Shown in pieces: positions 42,921 to 51,760 of a stretch of 64,000 bases of DNA. Position 1 is the stretch's first letter; each line of letters opens with the position of its first letter. The position numbers and the translations under genes are program-made. The notes below the pieces were generated by a model, which worked only from the letters and a program-made list of their open reading frames with translations, was not told the DNA's origin and did no database searches. This DNA comes from Streptomyces halobius (GTDB lineage Bacteria; Actinomycetota; Actinomycetes; Streptomycetales; Streptomycetaceae). The stretch lies in assembly GCF_023277745.1 (NCBI RefSeq), contig NZ_CP086322.1:4650001-4714000 (forward strand), written 5' to 3'.

Positions 42921-43325
42921 TCAGTCCTCACCCTCCCCGGACGCCTCGACCAGCAGGGCGCGCAGCAGCTGTTCGTCGCCCGGTGTGAGGGCGGTCAGGA
43001 AGCTGACCAGGACCGCCTCCCGGTCCGTCTCGGCGTCCAGGACCTTCCGCATGCGCAACGCCGCCAGCCCCGCCTCATCGGCGACCGCGGTCCACTCGAA
43101 CGACCGCCCCGCACGCTTGCGGGCGACCGCGCCCTTGATGTGCAGCCGGGTCAGGATGGTGATCACCGTGGTGTGGGCAAGGCCGCCGCCCAGGCGTTTC
43201 CGCACCCAGGCCGCGGTGACCGGCCCTCGGGCCTCGCACAGTGCGGCGAGCACCTGCGCCTCCAGCTCGCCCTGACCGCGCCGGCGGGGCTGCTGCTCCA
43301 GACCGCCGCTCTTCCGGTCCGTCAC
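42921..43325 (-). CDS. BlaI/MecI/CopY-family repressor
   Basis: 134-aa winged-helix repressor. GELEAQVLAALCEARGPVTAAWV and LAHTTVITILTRLHIKGAVARKRAGRSFEW are the recognition and wing parts. The C-terminal dimerisation helices follow with LTALTPGDEQLLRALL. GTG 43325 has an excellent GGAGGGAGA leader. It is paired with the M56 protease downstream. Three TACA/TGTA dyads in this neighbourhood (39472, 41066, 43641) are its probable targets. The signal is unknown. Confidence 0.92.
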   Translation of the reverse strand: MTDRKSGGLEQQPRRRGQGELEAQVLAALCEARGPVTAAWVRKRLGGGLAHTTVITILTRLHIKGAVARKRAGRSFEWTAVADEAGLAALRMRKVLDAETDREAVLVSFLTALTPGDEQLLRALLVEASGEGED

Positions 43326-43640
43326 GTCCGTCTCCCTCCCCGCCCAGGTGCCCCGCACGCCATCGCGGGGGTTCATCGTAATCAGTCGCGGCCCGGCCGC
43401 CGGTCGGTCTTCCGGCCCGCTCCCGACGTCGCCGTACAACCGTCGTTGGCCCGGCCGTGTGCAGGTGTTCCGTCGCAGCGGCGCCGCACTCGCCTGGGCT
43501 CCACCAGACCGACTTCGCCGGCCCGACTTCACAAGCCCTGCAGCGCGCTTGCGGGACCGGCACCCCTACGCCCTGCGCCACCCGTGCCTCGGCCGACAGG
43601 CTGAGCGCGTACGGGCCGGCGCGGAAGCCTCTGCCCCGAC

Positions 43641-43671
43641 TTCTACAGTCCTGTAGACGCGCTCCTGTAGA
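43641..43671. promoter_or_regulatory. BlaI-type operator 3 with an extra half-site
   Basis: TTCTACA-GTCC-TGTAGAC (43641-43658, one base off the perfect dyad) plus a second CTGTAGA half-site at 43665-43671. It lies 80 nt upstream of terD in the blaI-terD divergent region; the rest of that 412-bp region shows no gene. Confidence 0.68.
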
Positions 43672-43737
43672 TTCCGGCATGCCGCCCACGCGCGTGGGGC
43701 CTGCGCGGCCCGGCGCCCGAGCATCAGGAGGAAGCAC

Positions 43738-44322
43738 ATGGGAGTGACGCTTACCAAGGGCCAGCAGGTCAGCCTGGAGAAGTCCGGCGGAGGTGCCCTC
43801 GACGTCGTGCGGATGGGCCTGGGCTGGCAAGCAGCCCCGCGCAAGGGCTTCCTCGCCAGGCTGACCGCCCGCGAGATCGACCTGGACGCCTCCGCGGTGC
43901 TCTTCGCCGGCGAGGATGCCGTCGACGTCGTCTTCTTCCAGCACCTGATCAGCAACGACGGCTCGGTCCGCCATACCGGCGACAACGTCGTCGGCGGGGC
44001 CGGCCAGGGCGGCGACGACGAGGCGATCCTCGTGGACCTCCAGCGCCTGCCGGCGCATGTCGACCAGATCGTCTTCACCGTCAACTCCTTCACCGGGCAG
44101 ACCTTCGCCGAGGTGCAGAACGCCTTCTGCCGCCTCATCGACGAGACCACCGGCCAGGAGCTGGCCCGCTACACCCTCTCCGGCGGCGGGGCCTACACCG
44201 CCCAGGTCATGGCCAAAGTCCACCGCGCCGATGGCGGCACGTGGCAGATGTCCGCCATCGGGGAACCGGCCAACGGCCGCACCTTCCAGGACCTGATCCC
44301 CGCCATCTCCGCCCACCTCTAG
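43738..44322 (+). CDS. terD: TerD-family protein
   Basis: 194-aa calcium-binding TerD domain protein. GVTLTKGQQVSLEK opens the domain, ASAVLFAGEDAVDVVFF and GDDEAILVDLQRLP follow, and the acidic loops (HTGDNVVGGAGQGGDDE) are the Ca-binding sites. AGGAGG lies 6 nt before ATG 43738. It functions with TerB in membrane-stress and tellurite/phage resistance modules. Operator 3 upstream puts it in the inferred BlaI regulon. Confidence 0.94.
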   Translation: MGVTLTKGQQVSLEKSGGGALDVVRMGLGWQAAPRKGFLARLTAREIDLDASAVLFAGEDAVDVVFFQHLISNDGSVRHTGDNVVGGAGQGGDDEAILVDLQRLPAHVDQIVFTVNSFTGQTFAEVQNAFCRLIDETTGQELARYTLSGGGAYTAQVMAKVHRADGGTWQMSAIGEPANGRTFQDLIPAISAHL

Positions 44323-44443
44323 GCCCCTGCCCGCCCCCTGATCACGCACCGCGCCTCGGGCGTCCGACGGGGCAGCACGAGTCCGGTGCGGTAGCGGCGG
44401 GCGATGACGTTGCCGGCCCCGGCCGGGGGCAGCGCGGTCCTGG

Positions 44444-45874
44444 TCATCGCGAGTTCGGGTCCCGCCGGTCGACCGGGCCGCGTCCGGATGCTGTGGGCCG
44501 GTGTCGGGGCTGTCCGGCGGGACCGCCGTCCTGCGGGTCGATGTTGTTGACACCATTGACACCATTGATGCCGTTGACGCCGTCGATGTCATCGCTGCCG
44601 TTGGTGTCGGGGACGGTGTCGGCGTTCCCGTTGGCGATCTCCTCCTCGTACAGCCGCCGGTACTTGTTGTTCCGCAGTTTCAGCAGCACGGAGGCCAGGA
44701 GTGCGGAGATCAGGGATCCGACCAGGACGGCGGCCTTGATGTGCTCGACGTCCGCCGGGTCCGGGTAGGCGAGTTCGCCGATCAGCAGGGAGACGGTGAA
44801 CCCTATGCCGGCCAGCATGGCCACGGCGATCACGTCCGCCCAGGCCAGGTCCGCGCTGAGGCGGGCACGGGCGAAGCGGACGGCGAGGAGGCAGCCGCCG
44901 AAGATGCCCAGCACCTTGCCCGCGGCCAGCCCGACGGCCACGCCCAGGGGTTCCGGGCGGCTGAGGACTTGGCCCAGCGTGTCGCCGGAGATCGTGACGC
45001 CTGCCGCGAACAGGGCGAAGAGGGGGACGGCCACCCCGGCCGAGATCGGGCGGACCAGGTGGGTGATCTGCTCCGCCGGACGTCTGCCGCTCTCTCCGTC
45101 CTTGGTCGTCCGCAGCAGCAGTCCCATGGCGACGCCCGCCACGGTGGCGTGGACCCCGCTGGCGTGGGTCAGGCCCCAGATGATCAGCGCGAGGGGTACG
45201 TACCAGTACCAGCCGTGCACGCGCCGTTGGTCATGCAGATGGAAGAAGAGCGCCAGCCCGAGGACGGCGCCGATGAGCGCGGGCAGGTGGATGGTCGAGG
45301 TGTAGAACAGGGCGATGACGACGATGGCGCCGAGGTCGTCGACCACCGCCAGCGTGAGCAGGAAGGCGCGCAACGCGGAGGGCAGATGGGTGTCGATGAC
45401 CGCGAGGACGCCCAGTGCGAAGGCGATGTCGGTGGCCATGGGGACGGCCCAGCCGTTCCAGGTGCCGCCCGCGGTGGTCGAGACGACGCCGTAGACGAGC
45501 GCGGGCACGACCATCCCGCAGACGGCCGCGACCACGGGCAGGACCGCCGTTCCGGGATGGCGGAGTTCCCCGACCACCAGCTCGCGTTTGAGTTCGGCGC
45601 CCGCGACGAAGAAGAAGATCGTCAGAAGTCCGTCGGCTGTCCAGTGCGCCACGGACAGATCGAGGCCCAGTGCCTTGATGCCGAAGTGGAAGTCCCGTAC
45701 GGCCGCGTAAGTGTCGCTCACGGGGGTGTTGGCCCAGATCAGCGCCACGGCCGCGGCGCCGAGCAGCACCATGCCGCCCACGGTCTCGGTGCGCAGGGCG
45801 TCCGCCACGACGGTCCGCTCCGGCCGTGGGGGACGGCCGAGGACGGTGCGGGGTTCGCGGTTCGCTGAGCGCAT
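44444..45874 (-). CDS. nhaA: Second Na+/H+ antiporter NhaA
   Basis: 476 aa, homologous along its length to the protein at 2954-4348: FFFVAGAELKREL, LAVVDDLGAIVVIALF with the paired ion-binding Asp, and GIGFTVSLLIGELAY. The C-terminal tail has a peculiar DGVNGINGVNGVNNID repeat encoded by GTTGAC/ACCATT units. It is the last gene of a five-gene operon with NfeD-type protease, slipin, a DUF3040-like protein and a CBS protein. It may be a paralogue tuned to membrane or pH stress. Confidence 0.93.
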   Translation of the reverse strand: MRSANREPRTVLGRPPRPERTVVADALRTETVGGMVLLGAAAVALIWANTPVSDTYAAVRDFHFGIKALGLDLSVAHWTADGLLTIFFFVAGAELKRELVVGELRHPGTAVLPVVAAVCGMVVPALVYGVVSTTAGGTWNGWAVPMATDIAFALGVLAVIDTHLPSALRAFLLTLAVVDDLGAIVVIALFYTSTIHLPALIGAVLGLALFFHLHDQRRVHGWYWYVPLALIIWGLTHASGVHATVAGVAMGLLLRTTKDGESGRRPAEQITHLVRPISAGVAVPLFALFAAGVTISGDTLGQVLSRPEPLGVAVGLAAGKVLGIFGGCLLAVRFARARLSADLAWADVIAVAMLAGIGFTVSLLIGELAYPDPADVEHIKAAVLVGSLISALLASVLLKLRNNKYRRLYEEEIANGNADTVPDTNGSDDIDGVNGINGVNGVNNIDPQDGGPAGQPRHRPTASGRGPVDRRDPNSR

Positions 45875-45927
45875 CCGGCTGGCCTCTCGTTGCTCGCGGC
45901 GGGCCTCGGTCGCGGCGGCGTGGCCGC

Positions 45928-46389
45928 TTACGCGGCCTCAAGGAGGTACTGCAACAGCCGTGTGGCGGTCACCACGCCGATCAGCTGGTCCTGGCCCGAG
46001 TCACCTGGTTCGACGACGGCGACGAGGGGCGTGCGCATGCGGGCCATGAGCTCGGCGATCTCCACGGCCGTGCTGCCGGGACCGGTGGTGGGGAGATACG
46101 GCCTGCCCACCGGCAGGCAGTCGGCCACGCTCCGGCCCCTCAGCGCACGGCACAGGTGGTCGGCATGGGATTCGTCGATCACCTCGGCCAGCAGGGGGTC
46201 CTCCTGTACGTAGCCGGGGACCAGCGTCCTGACCAGGTCGGCGGCGGGCAGGATGGCGTACGGCTGTCCGGTGGGGTCGACCACCAGGACGCCGTGCAGG
46301 CGCCGTGTCACCAGCAGGCGGACCGCCTCGACGGCGTTTGCGTCGCTCCTGATCGAGACGTATGGCTCTGCGAGATCACGTGCGCGCAT
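45928..46389 (-). CDS. Two-CBS-domain protein
   Basis: 153 aa made of two CBS motifs (VRLLVTRRLHGVLVVD and IAELMARMRTPLVAVVE), a Bateman module that usually binds adenine nucleotides to gate partner proteins. It lies 53 nt before the NhaA gene and overlaps the upstream gene by 14 nt, so it may regulate antiporter activity; this is inference from position. Confidence 0.88.
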   Translation of the reverse strand: MRARDLAEPYVSIRSDANAVEAVRLLVTRRLHGVLVVDPTGQPYAILPAADLVRTLVPGYVQEDPLLAEVIDESHADHLCRALRGRSVADCLPVGRPYLPTTGPGSTAVEIAELMARMRTPLVAVVEPGDSGQDQLIGVVTATRLLQYLLEAA

Positions 46390-46873
46390 GGCGTCCGCCC
46401 TCTGGGCGTTCGGTCGGTGAGCGGGGTGCGGGACTCCCGTGCGGGGGCCGGAGGCCCTGGCGGTCGCCGGGACCGGCCACGGGTCTCCGGGTGAGCACGG
46501 ACACGGACACGGCGGAGGAGCCCTGGGGCCTGCCCTGCCTGTCGTCGCCGGGGGGAGGCTTGGTGAAGACGCCGACGAGGATCATGCCGAGCACGGCCAG
46601 CACGCCCAGGACTATGGCGACCGTCCACCGCCAGTCCCGGGTCTTGCGGTCGTCGTCGGCGCGGCTGTCGTCGCCGGTGTGGTTGCCGTCACCGGTCCGG
46701 CCGTCGTCAGGTGCGCGGCCGTCACGGGGCCGGCCGGGGGACCGCCCATCCGCCCCGCCCGCGAGCAGGTCGTTCAGTGCGTCCATCCGCGCGGCCAGCT
46801 CGGGATCGTCCAGGGCCAGGTGCCGCTCCATCTCGGCGAGGATGCGTCGGACGTCCTTCGAGGGCTTGCTCAT
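46376..46873 (-). CDS. DUF3040-like single-pass membrane protein
   Basis: 165 aa. The N-terminal LAEMERHLALDDPELAARMDAL resembles DUF3040 openings. A long Asp/Gly/Arg linker follows, then one membrane segment (WTVAIVLGVLAVLGMILVGV) near residue 85-105, and a basic tail. The tail overlaps the CBS start. ATG 46873 is chosen over TTG 46879. No function is known. Confidence 0.72.
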   Translation of the reverse strand: MSKPSKDVRRILAEMERHLALDDPELAARMDALNDLLAGGADGRSPGRPRDGRAPDDGRTGDGNHTGDDSRADDDRKTRDWRWTVAIVLGVLAVLGMILVGVFTKPPPGDDRQGRPQGSSAVSVSVLTRRPVAGPGDRQGLRPPHGSPAPRSPTERPEGGRHART

Positions 46874-46897
46874 GGCCAATCACCGTCGCTCCGTAGC

Positions 46898-47698
46898 TCA
46901 GGACTGCGGCGCCTCGCCCACCGGAGCGGTGGGCCGGGCCTGGGGCGCGCGGAGCATGTCGACAAGGCGGAGGACCTCCATCGGCAGCGGGAAGATCAGC
47001 GTGGAGCTCCGGTCGGCGGAGACCGCCGCCATGGTGGACAGGATCCGCAGTTGCATGGCCGCGGGGTGCGCCTCCAGCCACTCCGCCGCGTCCGCGAGGG
47101 TCTCCGCGGCCTCGAACTCCCCTTTGGCGTGGATGACCTTGGCCCGCCGGTCCCGCTCCGCCTCGGCCTGGCGTGCCATGGCGCGTCGCATGGGCTCGGG
47201 CAGTTCGACGTCCTTGACCTCCACCAGGGTGACCTTGACGCCCCACGGGTTGGTCACGGTGTCGATGATCTGCTGCAGCCGCTGGTTGATCTCGTCCCGG
47301 TTGATCAGCAGTTCGTCCAGGTCCACCTGGCCGAGGATGCTGCGCAGGGTGGTCTGTGCGATCTGCGAGGTGCCCTTGATGTGGTCCTGGATGGCCACGA
47401 CCGAGCGGTTGGGGTCGACGACGTTGAAGTAGGTCACGGCGTTGACCCGTACGGTGACGTTGTCCTTGGTGATGACGTCCTGCGGCGGGATGTCCATGGT
47501 GATCGTGCGCAGCGAGATGCGGAACATGCGGTCGACCACCGGGATGATGAAGAACAGCCCTGGTCCCTTGGCTCCGATGATCCGTCCGAGGCGGAAGATC
47601 ACGCCGCGTTCGTACTCGGGCACGATCTTCACGGCGGCCATCAGGAGCAGGAGCAGAACAGCGGCGGCGAGAACGATGCCCCAGACTTCGGCATTCAT
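46898..47698 (-). CDS. Slipin / SPFH (band 7) membrane protein
   Basis: 266 aa. The N-terminal membrane anchor (IVLAAAVLLLLLMAAVKIV) is followed by an SPFH domain with EYERGVIFRLGR, GPGLFFIIPVVDRM and LRSILGQVDLDELL. These are stomatin/slipin hallmarks; slipins scaffold membrane microdomains. Its start overlaps the NfeD-type gene's stop by ATGA. NfeD proteases and slipins are a known gene pair in which the protease cleaves the slipin C-terminus. Confidence 0.94.
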   Translation of the reverse strand: MNAEVWGIVLAAAVLLLLLMAAVKIVPEYERGVIFRLGRIIGAKGPGLFFIIPVVDRMFRISLRTITMDIPPQDVITKDNVTVRVNAVTYFNVVDPNRSVVAIQDHIKGTSQIAQTTLRSILGQVDLDELLINRDEINQRLQQIIDTVTNPWGVKVTLVEVKDVELPEPMRRAMARQAEAERDRRAKVIHAKGEFEAAETLADAAEWLEAHPAAMQLRILSTMAAVSADRSSTLIFPLPMEVLRLVDMLRAPQARPTAPVGEAPQS

Positions 47699-49044
47699 GA
47701 TCCTTCCTCCTGTTCGGTGCCCTGCGCCCGGCGGGGCCCGGCGCTTTCGACGATCAGTTCCAGGCCGTCGCGGTCGACGACGCGGACGTGCTGTCCCTCG
47801 GTGAGGACCGTGTCCCGCCCGCGGACCGTCCACCACGCGCCGTCGAGCAGCACCTGACCGGTGCCGCCGTCGGCATGGCGGACCACGGCCTCGCTGCCCA
47901 GCAGCCGTTCGTGTCCCGTGGTGGCCGGGGCCCGGCGGGCACGCCAGGCCAGCCGCCCGGCGAGGACGGAGCCGCCTCCGACCACCACCGCGACCGGCCA
48001 GAGCACGGCGGGATCCACGCCCAGCTCGCCGCGGAACAGCAGGACTCCGGAGAACGCCAGGGCGACGGTTCCCCCGGCGGCGAAAACGCCGATACCGGGG
48101 GTGAGCACTTCGGCGGCGAACAGCGCGGCGGCCAGGCCGAGGAGCAGCAGTCCCCCGACGTTGAAGGGCAGCACGCTCAGCGCGACGAACCCGAGGACGA
48201 GCAGGACGGCGCCGATGACGCCGCCGAGTCCCATGCCGGGGCTGGCCAGCTCGTAGATCACGGCCAGGGTGCCGATCGACAGGAACAGAAAGGCCAGTTC
48301 GGGACTGGCCAGCAGCTGCCGCACTCCGCCGAAGAAGCCCAGTTCGTGCTCCACCACCTGGGCACCGGCCGTCCGGAGGACGACCTCGTGCCGGTCCCCG
48401 GCCGGTCCGACGCCGACACGGCGGCCGTCCACCTCGCTCAGCAGCGCCTGCCGGGACGAGACCTCCAGGTCGGCCACGTCGGTCCGCACGGCCTCCTGGG
48501 CGGAGACCGCCTCGCCCTCCCGCACCATGGCGCGGGCGAAATCCGTGTTCCGGCCGCGCTGCTCGGCGATCGAGACGGCGAAGGCGACCGCGTCGTTGAC
48601 CACCTTCTCGCTCGCCTCCTCCCCCTGACCGGTGACCGGGGTGCCGGCGCCGATGTGGGTGCCTGGCGCCATCGCGGCGACGTGCGCCGACAGCGCGATG
48701 TAGGCGCCGGCCGACGCCGCCCGCGCCCCGGACGGGGTGATGTGGACGATGACCGGCACCGGTGAGCCGAGAAAGTCCTGGACGATCTCCCGGGTGGACT
48801 GCAGCAGCCCGCCCGGGGTGTCCATCTCGACGAGCAGCGCGGTGTGGCCTTCGCGCTCGGCCGTGCGGAGCCCTTCCTCCAGGTGTTCGGCGACGACGGG
48901 GGTGATGGTGTCGTCGACCCGTGTCACCAGTACGGTCGGCTGCTGCGCCGCACCCGTGGCGGGAGCGGCGAGCAGGCAGGCCAGCGCCACCAGGAGGACC
49001 TGGGCGAACCTCCGCAGCGGTGAGGTGGGACGACTTCGGGGCAC
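47695..49044 (-). CDS. NfeD-family membrane-bound ClpP-class serine protease
   Basis: 449 aa. A signal peptide (about residues 1-30, LLVALACLLAAPATGAAQ) precedes a ClpP-class domain with DTPGGLL and the nucleophile region PSGARAASAGAY. Four to five membrane segments follow (about 250-370), and a C-terminal OB-like NfeD domain (GSEAVVRHADGGTGQVLLDGAWW). GTG 49044 follows AAGGGGA by about 10 nt and leaves the signal peptide at the N-terminus. It heads the five-gene operon. Confidence 0.92.
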   Translation of the reverse strand: MPRSRPTSPLRRFAQVLLVALACLLAAPATGAAQQPTVLVTRVDDTITPVVAEHLEEGLRTAEREGHTALLVEMDTPGGLLQSTREIVQDFLGSPVPVIVHITPSGARAASAGAYIALSAHVAAMAPGTHIGAGTPVTGQGEEASEKVVNDAVAFAVSIAEQRGRNTDFARAMVREGEAVSAQEAVRTDVADLEVSSRQALLSEVDGRRVGVGPAGDRHEVVLRTAGAQVVEHELGFFGGVRQLLASPELAFLFLSIGTLAVIYELASPGMGLGGVIGAVLLVLGFVALSVLPFNVGGLLLLGLAAALFAAEVLTPGIGVFAAGGTVALAFSGVLLFRGELGVDPAVLWPVAVVVGGGSVLAGRLAWRARRAPATTGHERLLGSEAVVRHADGGTGQVLLDGAWWTVRGRDTVLTEGQHVRVVDRDGLELIVESAGPRRAQGTEQEEGS

Positions 49045-49189
49045 GGCGTCGTATCCCCTTCGGCCCTGGGTACGGCTTTCATTCCTTGATGCGACGTTCG
49101 TCCTGAAATCCTTTACCCACGGCTTACCCCCGGGCGTCGTCCGGACTCTCGCCGCAGGCGGCAAGGGTCGGCCGTCTTGAGGCGACGCT

Positions 49190-49210
49190 TTTTGCCGGTT
49201 TCCGGCAAAA
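49190..49210. promoter_or_regulatory. Perfect 9-bp palindrome upstream of the PucR gene
   Basis: TTTTGCCGG (49190-49198), a TTT spacer, and CCGGCAAAA (49202-49210). The right arm ends 8 nt before the ATG at 49218, so it may hide the ribosome site or be an operator for autoregulation. It also lies in the region divergent to the NfeD-type operon. Confidence 0.55.
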
Positions 49211-49217
49211 TGTTCCT

Positions 49218-50429
49218 ATGGCGACGGGACATCGTGCCCCCCATTCCCCGCCCGCCGCACCGGGCGCCACGGGGCCGCCGCCCGGTGCCGCAGCCCCTGC
49301 GGGCGGTGCGGAGACGGGCAGTGCGGAGACCGCGCCGCGGCCCGCCGATCTCGACCGCTACCTGGAACAGCTCGCACGGGTCTCGGTCACCCGGCGACGC
49401 CTGCCGGACGGGTACCTCGACGACATACGGCAGCTGGCGGCCACCGCGGCGGCCCGGGGAACGGCCCTGCGGGCCCTGGTCGCCGCGCTCCTCACCCCGG
49501 CCTGCCGTGCCTGGCCGGACCTGCCGGGCGCCCTCCAGGCACAGGACCTCCGGGAACTCCGGGACGTCACCTCGGCACTCATGCGGGCGATCAGCGAGAC
49601 GACCGTGGCACTGACCGAGGGGTACGAGACCGCGCACCGAGCGGCCATCCGCGGCGAGGAGGCCACCCGGCGGGAGTTCGTCGACGACCTCCTCGAAGGT
49701 CCCGCCAACCTCGGCCGGCTCGCCGAACGCGCCGAGCGCTTCGGGCTCCGGCTGGTCGGCCCGCACACCGTCGCCGTGGCGCGAGCGGCCGACCCGTTCG
49801 GCGCGGGCGATCCCGCCACCCGCTACGTCGAAGAAGCACTGACCGCCCGGTTCAGCGCGCGCGATGTACTGATCACCACCAAGGACGCCCTGCTCGTATG
49901 CGTCTCGCCCGGCACCGTGCCCGAGGTCCCGGAACACTTCGCCACCGCCGTGTGCCACGCGGTCGGAGAGCGGTACACCATCGTCGTCAGCCGGCCACGC
50001 CCCGGTGCCGGCGGCATCGTCCGCTCCTACCACGAGGCGCGCAGCACCCTCGACCTCGCCGCCCGGCTGCACCTGACCACCCCGGTCGTCCACGCCTCCG
50101 ACGTGCTGGTCTTCCAGGTCCTCGGCCGGGACCACGCGGCCATCACCGATCTGGTGGCCGCCGTCCTCGGCGGACTGCAGGCGGCACGCGGCGGCCCCCG
50201 GACGCTGCTGGACACCCTCACCACGTACTTCGCCAGCGGCTGTCTGAACGCCGCGACGGCCCGCCGCCTCGGGCTGAGCGTCCGCACCGTCGGCTACCGC
50301 CTCGGCCGTATACGGCAGCTCACCGGCCATGACCCCACCGACCCCGACCAGCGCTACATCCTGCAGACCGCCGCACTCGGAGCCCAGCTCCTGGACTGGC
50401 CCGCCCGCCCCCTCCAGCCCACCGACTGA
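49218..50429 (+). CDS. PucR-family transcriptional regulator
   Basis: 403 aa. A Pro/Ala/Gly-rich N-terminus (about 45 residues) precedes a helical RsbRD-like domain, a GGDEF-like middle part, and the C-terminal PucR helix-turn-helix: LLDTLTTYFASGCLNAATARRL with RTVGYRLGRIRQLTG. The ligand is unknown. The start overlaps no other gene and is 8 nt from a perfect palindrome. Confidence 0.9.
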   Translation: MATGHRAPHSPPAAPGATGPPPGAAAPAGGAETGSAETAPRPADLDRYLEQLARVSVTRRRLPDGYLDDIRQLAATAAARGTALRALVAALLTPACRAWPDLPGALQAQDLRELRDVTSALMRAISETTVALTEGYETAHRAAIRGEEATRREFVDDLLEGPANLGRLAERAERFGLRLVGPHTVAVARAADPFGAGDPATRYVEEALTARFSARDVLITTKDALLVCVSPGTVPEVPEHFATAVCHAVGERYTIVVSRPRPGAGGIVRSYHEARSTLDLAARLHLTTPVVHASDVLVFQVLGRDHAAITDLVAAVLGGLQAARGGPRTLLDTLTTYFASGCLNAATARRLGLSVRTVGYRLGRIRQLTGHDPTDPDQRYILQTAALGAQLLDWPARPLQPTD

Positions 50430-50793
50430 CCCAGGCCCTGACGGGACGTGGTCGTGGGCGTCGCCCGGGCGGGTAAGCCCGGCCGGGCGGCGGGGACGAA
50501 GGCCGTCCGTCGACCGCCGGGCATCAGCCCCACCGCGGGCACCCGGTCGGCCGCGCGGGACAGCCGGACAGCCCGACAGCGCGGAATCCCCCGGCGTCCC
50601 GGCCGCTCGGCGGGGCCCTGCCGGACAGGGCGGCAGTCTCCGGTTGCCGGTCGGGCATCATTGCCCGGAAGTCTTCGGGCGCCGCCGCGGCCCGGTGGGG
50701 GCCCGCGCTACTGCAAGATCGCCTCTACCGTGTACGGGACGGCGGGGGGCGGTTGTGACAACAGGCCGGACAACAGAAGGAGAAGGCGCGGCG
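50430..50793. other. 364-bp gap between the PucR and MerR genes
   Basis: No gene supported. The right end (about 50715-50760) presumably contains the merR promoter; AGAAGGAGAAGG precedes the start codon. Confidence 0.5.
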
Positions 50794-51195
50794 ATGGGTG
50801 AGCGGCAGATGCAGATCGGCGAGGTGGCCGAACGGACCGGCTTGTCGCTGCGCACCATCCGTCACTACGAGGAAGTCGGCCTCGTCATTCCCTCGGCCCG
50901 CAGCAAGGGCGGCTTCCGGCTGTATACCGAGGCCGACGTCGAGCGGCTGATGGTGATCCGCCGGATGAAGCCGCTGGACTTCTCCCTGGAGGAGATGCGG
51001 GACCTGCTGGAGATCACCGACCGGCTCGCCGCCACGGACGACCCGCCCAGCGGTGCGGAGCGCGAGCGGCTGCGCGAACGCCTGGACGCGTACCGCAAGA
51101 TCGCCGACGCCCGCTGCGAGACGCTGCGGGCCCGCCTGGAGATGGCCGAGGACTTCGCCGCCACCCTGCGCCGACGGCTGGGCCCGGGGGCCTGA
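50794..51195 (+). CDS. MerR-family transcriptional regulator
   Basis: 133 aa. The N-terminal winged helix MQIGEVAERTGLSLRTIRHYEE and YTEADVERLMVIRRMK is the MerR signature, followed by a coiled-coil (DAYRKIADARCETLRARLEMAEDF split between helices) and a short tail. One Cys in the C-terminal helix is not in a metal-binding arrangement. GAAGGAG lies before ATG 50794. The effector is unknown. Confidence 0.92.
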   Translation: MGERQMQIGEVAERTGLSLRTIRHYEEVGLVIPSARSKGGFRLYTEADVERLMVIRRMKPLDFSLEEMRDLLEITDRLAATDDPPSGAERERLRERLDAYRKIADARCETLRARLEMAEDFAATLRRRLGPGA

Positions 51196-51200
51196 CGACA

Positions 51201-51245
51201 CCAGTACGCGAGTACTCCCAGTACGCGAGTACTGGAGTACTGGCG
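51201..51245. repeat. Tandem GTAC-rich repeats between convergent genes
   Basis: CCAGTACGCGAGTACT occurs at 51201-51216 and again at 51218-51233, followed by a GGAGTACTGG unit. The copies can pair with themselves and each other. Position between convergent merR and VOC genes allows a terminator role. Confidence 0.55.
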
Positions 51246-51271
51246 CCCGGTCGGGCCCGGCCGGGTCCGGG

Positions 51272-51760
51272 TCAGCGCGCTCCCGCGACCTCTTCCGTGT
51301 TCTCTCCCGCGACCTCTTCCGTTGCCTTCCCCGTGACCGCTTCCGTGATCTCTTCCGTCACCCCGTTCAGCGCCGAATCCGGATCACTGCCGTACGGGCG
51401 GGTGATGACCTCCAGGCCGTGGCCGGCCGGATCCATGAAGTACACGCCGCGACCGCCGTCGTTGCGGTTGATCCGGCCGGGGTGCTTTCCGTGCGGGTCG
51501 GCCTGGATGGGCACCTCGGCCTTCACCAGCCGGGCGAGGACCTGGTCGAACTCCTCCTCGGAGACGAGGAACGCGTAGTGCTGCCTGGGGATGTCGATGT
51601 CGACGGTCGCGAAGTCCAGGGTGACGCCGTTGGCGGTCACGACAGGCAGGAAGATCCCGGCCGGTTCGCCGACTTCGAGGCCCAGGATCCCGGCGAGGAA
51701 ATATGCGGACTTCTCCCGGTCACGGGAGAGAACGATGGTGTGATTGAACTCGACTGACAC
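51272..51760 (-). CDS. VOC-family (glyoxalase-fold) protein
   Basis: 162 aa. NHTIVLSRDREKSAYFLAGIL opens the first beta-alpha module; VYFMDPAGHGLEVIT near the C-terminal end carries the typical metal-ligand Glu. GTG 51760 follows GGAGG. The last 30 residues are imperfect repeats of a TEE-containing unit and are poor in structure. The activity (dioxygenase, lyase or resistance) cannot be deduced. Confidence 0.85.
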   Translation of the reverse strand: MSVEFNHTIVLSRDREKSAYFLAGILGLEVGEPAGIFLPVVTANGVTLDFATVDIDIPRQHYAFLVSEEEFDQVLARLVKAEVPIQADPHGKHPGRINRNDGGRGVYFMDPAGHGLEVITRPYGSDPDSALNGVTEEITEAVTGKATEEVAGENTEEVAGAR

